Of a stretch of DNA of 8,630 nucleotides, positions 5,468-8,630 are shown one piece after another. A program made the position numbers and the translations under genes. Origin of the DNA: DSBN01 sp041686355 (GTDB taxonomy: Bacteria > Spirochaetota > Spirochaetia > DSM-16054 > Sediminispirochaetaceae); assembly GCA_041686355.1 (NCBI GenBank), contig JAWLDZ010000089.1, positions 1 to 8,630 on the forward strand, written 5' to 3'. Position 1 is the first letter of the stretch, and every line of letters starts with the position of its first letter. Below the pieces are notes generated by a model that was given only the letters and a program-made list of their open reading frames with translations, searched no databases and had not been told where the DNA came from.

Positions 5468-6448
5468 AGTTTCCCTGGCCGGAGGGGCCATGAAATCCGG
5501 ACCAATAGGATTGTCAATTTCTTCCTGTAGTATCTGATCTATCTGCCGCATATCTTCATCTAAAATATCCCAATCCATGGTACCGTCAATATCGGCAAGC
5601 TGTTCGGGTTTGCGGGCACCCCATAGGGCTACCTCCACTCCCTGCTGCAGAATCCAGTTTACCGATAGCTGCACTAAAGACTTGTGATATTTTTCCGCCA
5701 CCTGTTTCAGCCTTTCTACTGCCTTCAAGTACTGACTATAGCGGGGCTCCTGAAATTTCGGATCGATTTTACGTAAATCATCCCCCTCAAAGCTGGTATC
5801 CCCGATCATTTTACCGGTCAGCAAACCGCGGCAGAGGGCGCCATAAGTTATCAGAGCAATTCCGTTCTGCTTACAAAAGGGTTTTAACTCGCCTTCGATA
5901 CCCCTCTCAAAGAGGTTATACGGGGGCTGACAAGTGTGCAGGGGTGCGTGGTCCATAAACTGCCTCATCTGCTCCACACTGAAGTTGCTGACCCCTATAG
6001 CCCGAATAAGCTGTTGTTCATACAGCTCACGCATGGTTGCGGCGGTTTCCTCGATCGTCACATTCGGGTCCGGCCAATGAACCTGATACACATCGATGTA
6101 GTCGGTATCGAGCCTGGTAAGAGAGTCCTCAATTTCTTTGAGGATTCGATCGCGGGACGCGTTTCGATACGGATTCCCCTCGTGCCATTCAATTCCCACC
6201 TTGGTGGCTAACTCGAAACTGCTGCGCTCCAGCCCTTTTAATGCCTGTCCGACTATCCGCTCCGATTCTCCAAATCCGTAGATCGGAGCGGTATCGATCA
6301 GTCCAACTCCCTCAATTAAAGCGCGCCGAATAGTCTCTATCGAAAGATCCTCGTCGGTTCCGCCCCACATCCAGCCTCCGATTGCCCAGGTGCCCAATCC
6401 AACTCGGCTGGTGTGTATGTCGGTTGTAGATAACTGTGTCTCTTTCAT
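5465..6448 (-). CDS. Aldo/keto reductase, NADPH-dependent (YhdN/IolS-like)
   Basis: This 327-residue cytosolic (beta/alpha)8-barrel oxidoreductase should reduce aldehydes or ketones, often sugar derivatives, with NADPH. The catalytic tetrad is visible: D52 (LIDTAPIYG), Y57, K83 (ATKVG) and H124 (YQVHWPD). Other family landmarks are GVSNFS (152-157), CQPPYNLFER (173-182) and the cofactor-binding segment ALWGARKPEQL (274-284), where the conserved G-x-R-x-x-x-Q-L is present. The ATG at 6446-6448 fits the first strand of the family. It has only AGGG very close upstream and no proper ribosome site; a possible promoter ends 7 nt before it. The gene follows the DUF2264 gene on the same strand after 74 bp, so a shared role in carbohydrate or uronate handling is plausible. 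The natural substrate cannot be deduced. It resembles the AKR11-like group more than aldose reductases. Confidence 0.93.
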   Translation of the reverse strand: MKETQLSTTDIHTSRVGLGTWAIGGWMWGGTDEDLSIETIRRALIEGVGLIDTAPIYGFGESERIVGQALKGLERSSFELATKVGIEWHEGNPYRNASRDRILKEIEDSLTRLDTDYIDVYQVHWPDPNVTIEETAATMRELYEQQLIRAIGVSNFSVEQMRQFMDHAPLHTCQPPYNLFERGIEGELKPFCKQNGIALITYGALCRGLLTGKMIGDTSFEGDDLRKIDPKFQEPRYSQYLKAVERLKQVAEKYHKSLVQLSVNWILQQGVEVALWGARKPEQLADIDGTMDWDILDEDMRQIDQILQEEIDNPIGPDFMAPPARET

Positions 6449-6455
6449 AACCCTA

Positions 6456-6484
6456 AATTTAACAATAGTACCGCCTTAAGGCAA
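6456..6484 (-). promoter_or_regulatory. Weak candidate promoter and palindrome upstream of the aldo/keto reductase
   Basis: Minus strand: the -10 box TAAATT (6456-6461) and the -35 box TTGCCT (6479-6484) each match 4 of 6 positions, with a 17-bp spacer. The perfect 10-bp palindrome GCCTTAAGGC (6473-6482) overlaps the -35 box, where an operator would act. The reductase may therefore be expressed separately from the DUF2264 gene. Confidence 0.35.
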
Positions 6485-6522
6485 ATACCTGGCCATTCTA
6501 ACTCATCCGACAGTCTCTGCCT

Positions 6523-8529
6523 CTAGTACTCAACCCTTGAGTTCACCTTCCCGAATTTTACCCGCAGCAATCTTGGCCGGCCTTGGATTGTGAGCCCGCC
6601 CACCTGGAAGTCGAGAGCTTTCGGCTCTCCGATATTCAAAACCGCTTCTTCACCATCGTGAAAGACCAGCCGCACGAAATTATCCTGCTGGTAGAACGAA
6701 GGAATGAGAGCAGAGAGTTGGGCATCTGCTTCGTCGCCGCGGTTGGCATAGACAGCAGCAGACAGAATAAAACTACCGGCGGTAGCGCTCTGGTACTCCA
6801 GCCGTGCACAGAGGCTCTGCACGTAACGGGTATTTACCCCGTTCAGCTGTCCTTGAAAGGGACCCGCCGGAACTTGACGGGTAAAGCCGTGCAAACCGGA
6901 TAGAAGGGAATAACGGTCATCGATACGGGCTATTTCCGTGGTTCCGCTGCTGTTTCGCAGCGGCCGGCCGGAATCGAAGCCCAGAGGGTAGCCTCCCTGA
7001 CGAAAGCGAAGTCCCGCCTTTGTAGTATGCACCTGATGAACATGCACCAGCATCCCCTCTTTCACCAGAGTCCAGGTGGTCGCCTCGCCCTCCGGGTCAA
7101 CCTCGTGCAGGGGATAGCGACTGACGGCAAAATCCTTTTCGCAATAAAGGTTTTCCATCTGCCAGCGCTGATGAAAGAAAATTCCATCCTCCGACCACTG
7201 CAGGCTCGAATCGCTGTTGAAAGAGCCGTACACAGCCCGTGAATCGTAGGTAAAAATGCTCGAGTAAGAAAAATTGGTATACTTGGCGTTGTACTCATCT
7301 TTGTCATGATACGATTTGTGGTTCACCAGCTGTACATGACCGCTGTGCTGATCGCCCAGCAGCAGCATCCCGGCACTCTTAAGGGGGATGGAAAAGCTAC
7401 CCTTGTGAATCGGCAGAGGTTCTTCAGGGGCCGACCAGAAGGGGTCCTCCGGCGGTATCATCAGTATGCTCAGTGCCTTGACCGCCCAGTAGGGAGACCC
7501 ACCGCAGTTGTAGTGCTCCAATACCCCTTCGGCGGGTCGCAGAAAGCCCATCGACAGGTGTCCCAGGTCGGTGAGAATGTCCCGGGAAAAGAAAAATTTC
7601 AGGGTCATATTGAACATGGTCCGCAGTTCGCCTACGGATATATCCAAAGCCCCCAGGGAGTAGCCCAGGGCCAACGGGGCCAGATAGCCAAAGCGATAGA
7701 TCATCGAGCGGCCGAAGCAGGGAGCACTACCGTCAGTGGAGATAAAATAGCGCAGTATCCGTGCAAACTCGCGTACCCGCTGCTTGTGGGTTTCCGCCAG
7801 TTCAGGATGCTCGTCACCTTCCAATATTGTATAAATCAGATAATAGTAATGAAAGGCCCAGGCATTGTAGTAGTCAATTCGGTTTATATTACCGTCTCGA
7901 TACCACCCTTCACCGATATACATGTGCTCACAAGCGGCAATATTTCGATCGATCTGTTCCTGACTGTAGGGCATCCCCAGTTTTTTCAGCACCCCATTGG
8001 TAACCACATTAAACAGCAGCCAGTTGTTCTGATGGTACTCGGCTTGGGTGCATTGGTAGAGGTAACCTCCCACCTGCTGCTTCTCAGCCGGGGAGAACTG
8101 ATCCCAGATGTGGCTGCGCGACAGATACAGACCCCAGGCCAGAGAGGCCATCTCTACCAGATGCTGGGCATAGTCGGTGATATCACCCCAATATTCGGGA
8201 TGCTGAGGGTTGGTGCCGTTCACAATTCCCCGACGGTAAAACTCAGCCACATCGTATCGGCGTCCTTGTAGCTCGAAGTCTGGTTCGTTCTGCTGGGAGA
8301 GCCATGGGCCTGCCATAATGAACGAGCGGGTAAACCCCTCCAGCTCATCGGCAAGCCGCCCGTGGTGGCTGCGGGGCCCGGGAATCAGCTGACGGGCACA
8401 ACCCGGGGAACCGTTATCTATTATTGCGGCCATGAGCTCAGAGAAAATCTCAGCGTAATGGGCTCTGGTATAACCGGAAAAACGGGAGGCGGAGTAGTTG
8501 TAGGGTGTTTTGAAATCTATCCGTTTCAA
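6523..8529 (-). CDS. DUF2264 domain-containing protein, 668 aa (probable carbohydrate-active enzyme)
   Basis: The full length matches the DUF2264 family. The N-terminal helical part (about 15-360) carries family-like blocks: ADELEGFTRSFIMAGPWL (60-77), NNWLLFNVVTNGVLKKLG (168-185), YYNAWAFHYYYLIY (220-233), FGRSMIYRFGYLAPLALGYS (272-291) and NCGGSPYWAVKALSIL (341-356). The C-terminal part (about 375-668), starting near HDKDEYNAKYTNFSYSSIF (408-426), looks rich in beta strands. This suggests an (alpha/alpha) toroid plus beta-sandwich fold, as in heparinase-like lyases and some glycosidases. I recall relatives placed among CAZy beta-glucuronidases (GH154) but cannot verify it here. There is no signal peptide, so it should act in the cytosol on imported oligosaccharides. 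The TTG start (8527-8529) is fixed by an upstream in-frame stop at 8560-8562 and a strong SD. It overlaps the end of an upstream open frame and is followed by the aldo/keto reductase. Confidence 0.88.
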   Translation of the reverse strand: MKRIDFKTPYNYSASRFSGYTRAHYAEIFSELMAAIIDNGSPGCARQLIPGPRSHHGRLADELEGFTRSFIMAGPWLSQQNEPDFELQGRRYDVAEFYRRGIVNGTNPQHPEYWGDITDYAQHLVEMASLAWGLYLSRSHIWDQFSPAEKQQVGGYLYQCTQAEYHQNNWLLFNVVTNGVLKKLGMPYSQEQIDRNIAACEHMYIGEGWYRDGNINRIDYYNAWAFHYYYLIYTILEGDEHPELAETHKQRVREFARILRYFISTDGSAPCFGRSMIYRFGYLAPLALGYSLGALDISVGELRTMFNMTLKFFFSRDILTDLGHLSMGFLRPAEGVLEHYNCGGSPYWAVKALSILMIPPEDPFWSAPEEPLPIHKGSFSIPLKSAGMLLLGDQHSGHVQLVNHKSYHDKDEYNAKYTNFSYSSIFTYDSRAVYGSFNSDSSLQWSEDGIFFHQRWQMENLYCEKDFAVSRYPLHEVDPEGEATTWTLVKEGMLVHVHQVHTTKAGLRFRQGGYPLGFDSGRPLRNSSGTTEIARIDDRYSLLSGLHGFTRQVPAGPFQGQLNGVNTRYVQSLCARLEYQSATAGSFILSAAVYANRGDEADAQLSALIPSFYQQDNFVRLVFHDGEEAVLNIGEPKALDFQVGGLTIQGRPRLLRVKFGKVNSRVEY

Positions 8530-8630
8530 CGTCTTCCTCCTCCGGAGGGCTGTGCGGAATTAGCCTCTTCGATGTGAAAAGGGTTATACGTGGACAAAGG
8601 CCACCGGCCTTGTGCAGCAATCCGCCCGAG
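8526..8630 (-). CDS. C-terminal fragment of an upstream gene, cut by window edge (uncertain)
   Basis: From the right edge one minus-strand frame is open for 34 codons and ends with a TGA at 8526-8528 that overlaps the TTG start of the DUF2264 gene (TTGA). This 4-nt overlap is typical of translationally coupled operon genes. The fragment reads roughly GRIAAQGRWPLSTYNPFHIE and ends in a Gly/Arg-rich tail encoded by the SD region of the next gene. I do not recognise it. A second frame stays open through the whole segment, and the third stops near 8588, so the choice of frame rests mainly on the overlap. If real, it is the gene preceding DUF2264 in a carbohydrate-related operon. Confidence 0.4.
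   Translation of the reverse strand, partial: LGRIAAQGRWPLSTYNPFHIEEANSAQPSGGGRR
8536..8548 (-). promoter_or_regulatory. Ribosome binding site fixing the TTG start of the DUF2264 gene
   Basis: Minus strand GGAGG (8536-8540) lies 6 nt before the TTG at 8527-8529. Directly upstream is the palindrome CCTCCGGAGG (8539-8548), so the SD could pair with CCTC upstream. That would give a short hairpin which may hide the site unless ribosomes arrive from the upstream frame. Confidence 0.6.

Noticed and set aside
7306..8271. 321-codon open frame on the plus strand antisense to the DUF2264 gene
   Set aside because: The opposite strand encodes family-specific blocks along the whole stretch. The antisense product has no recognisable domain, and a long antisense frame arises easily opposite a GC-richer gene.
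8594..8613. Hairpin AAGGCC-ACC-GGCCTT near the right edge as a terminator
   Set aside because: No T run follows on either strand, and the segment lies inside a frame that may be coding.
1..8630. CRISPR array, tRNA/rRNA gene, insertion sequence, prophage or integron features
   Set aside because: No regularly spaced repeats, cloverleaf-like segments, transposase or integrase motifs, or terminal repeats were seen on either strand.

Overview
The window looks like an ordinary bacterial chromosome segment of about 50% GC, with AT-rich gaps and no tRNA, rRNA, CRISPR or insertion sequence. Eight complete genes and two edge fragments fill it almost completely. The host cannot be fixed from this sequence. 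A free-living spirochaete is a tentative guess, based only on the mix of ExoI, paired stomatin-like genes with NfeD, a DUF2264 protein and frequent GTG/TTG starts; other phyla remain possible.

Layout, left to right. (1) At the left edge, on the minus strand, are the first 14 codons of an ExoI-type exonuclease (sbcB). It is preceded by an unrecognised 92-residue gene with a GTG start, and both probably share one promoter near 425-452. (2) Positions 625-4076 carry a four-gene minus-strand run, transcribed as nfeD -> SPFH/stomatin 1 -> SPFH/stomatin 2 -> CaCA-type Na+/Ca2+ exchanger. The two SPFH genes are paralogues and overlap by 4 nt. A perfect 13-bp inverted repeat lies between nfeD and the first SPFH gene. 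(3) The 186-bp divergent gap at 4077-4262 holds two TTG-N4-CAA palindromes exactly 11 bp apart, overlapping the possible nfeD promoter. It also holds a good promoter whose -10 box ends 6 nt before the start codon of a plus-strand MFS transporter (4263-5444). (4) The transporter converges on an aldo/keto reductase (5465-6448, minus). Upstream of the reductase, on the same strand, is a 668-residue DUF2264 protein with a TTG start. An open frame from the right edge overlaps that start and probably belongs to the same operon.

Function. The central cassette is a membrane-organisation module: NfeD and stomatin-type scaffold proteins, followed by a cation exchanger. The right-hand genes suggest carbohydrate metabolism (DUF2264, NADPH-dependent aldo/keto reductase), possibly with the MFS carrier, but no substrate can be read from the sequence.

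Most genes belong to known families. The points most worth a second look are the tandem SPFH pair with its 11-residue repeats, the helically phased operator pair, the intercistronic inverted repeat, a recurring lack of Shine-Dalgarno sites where a -10-like box lies 6-8 nt before the start codon, and the unknown gene in front of sbcB.
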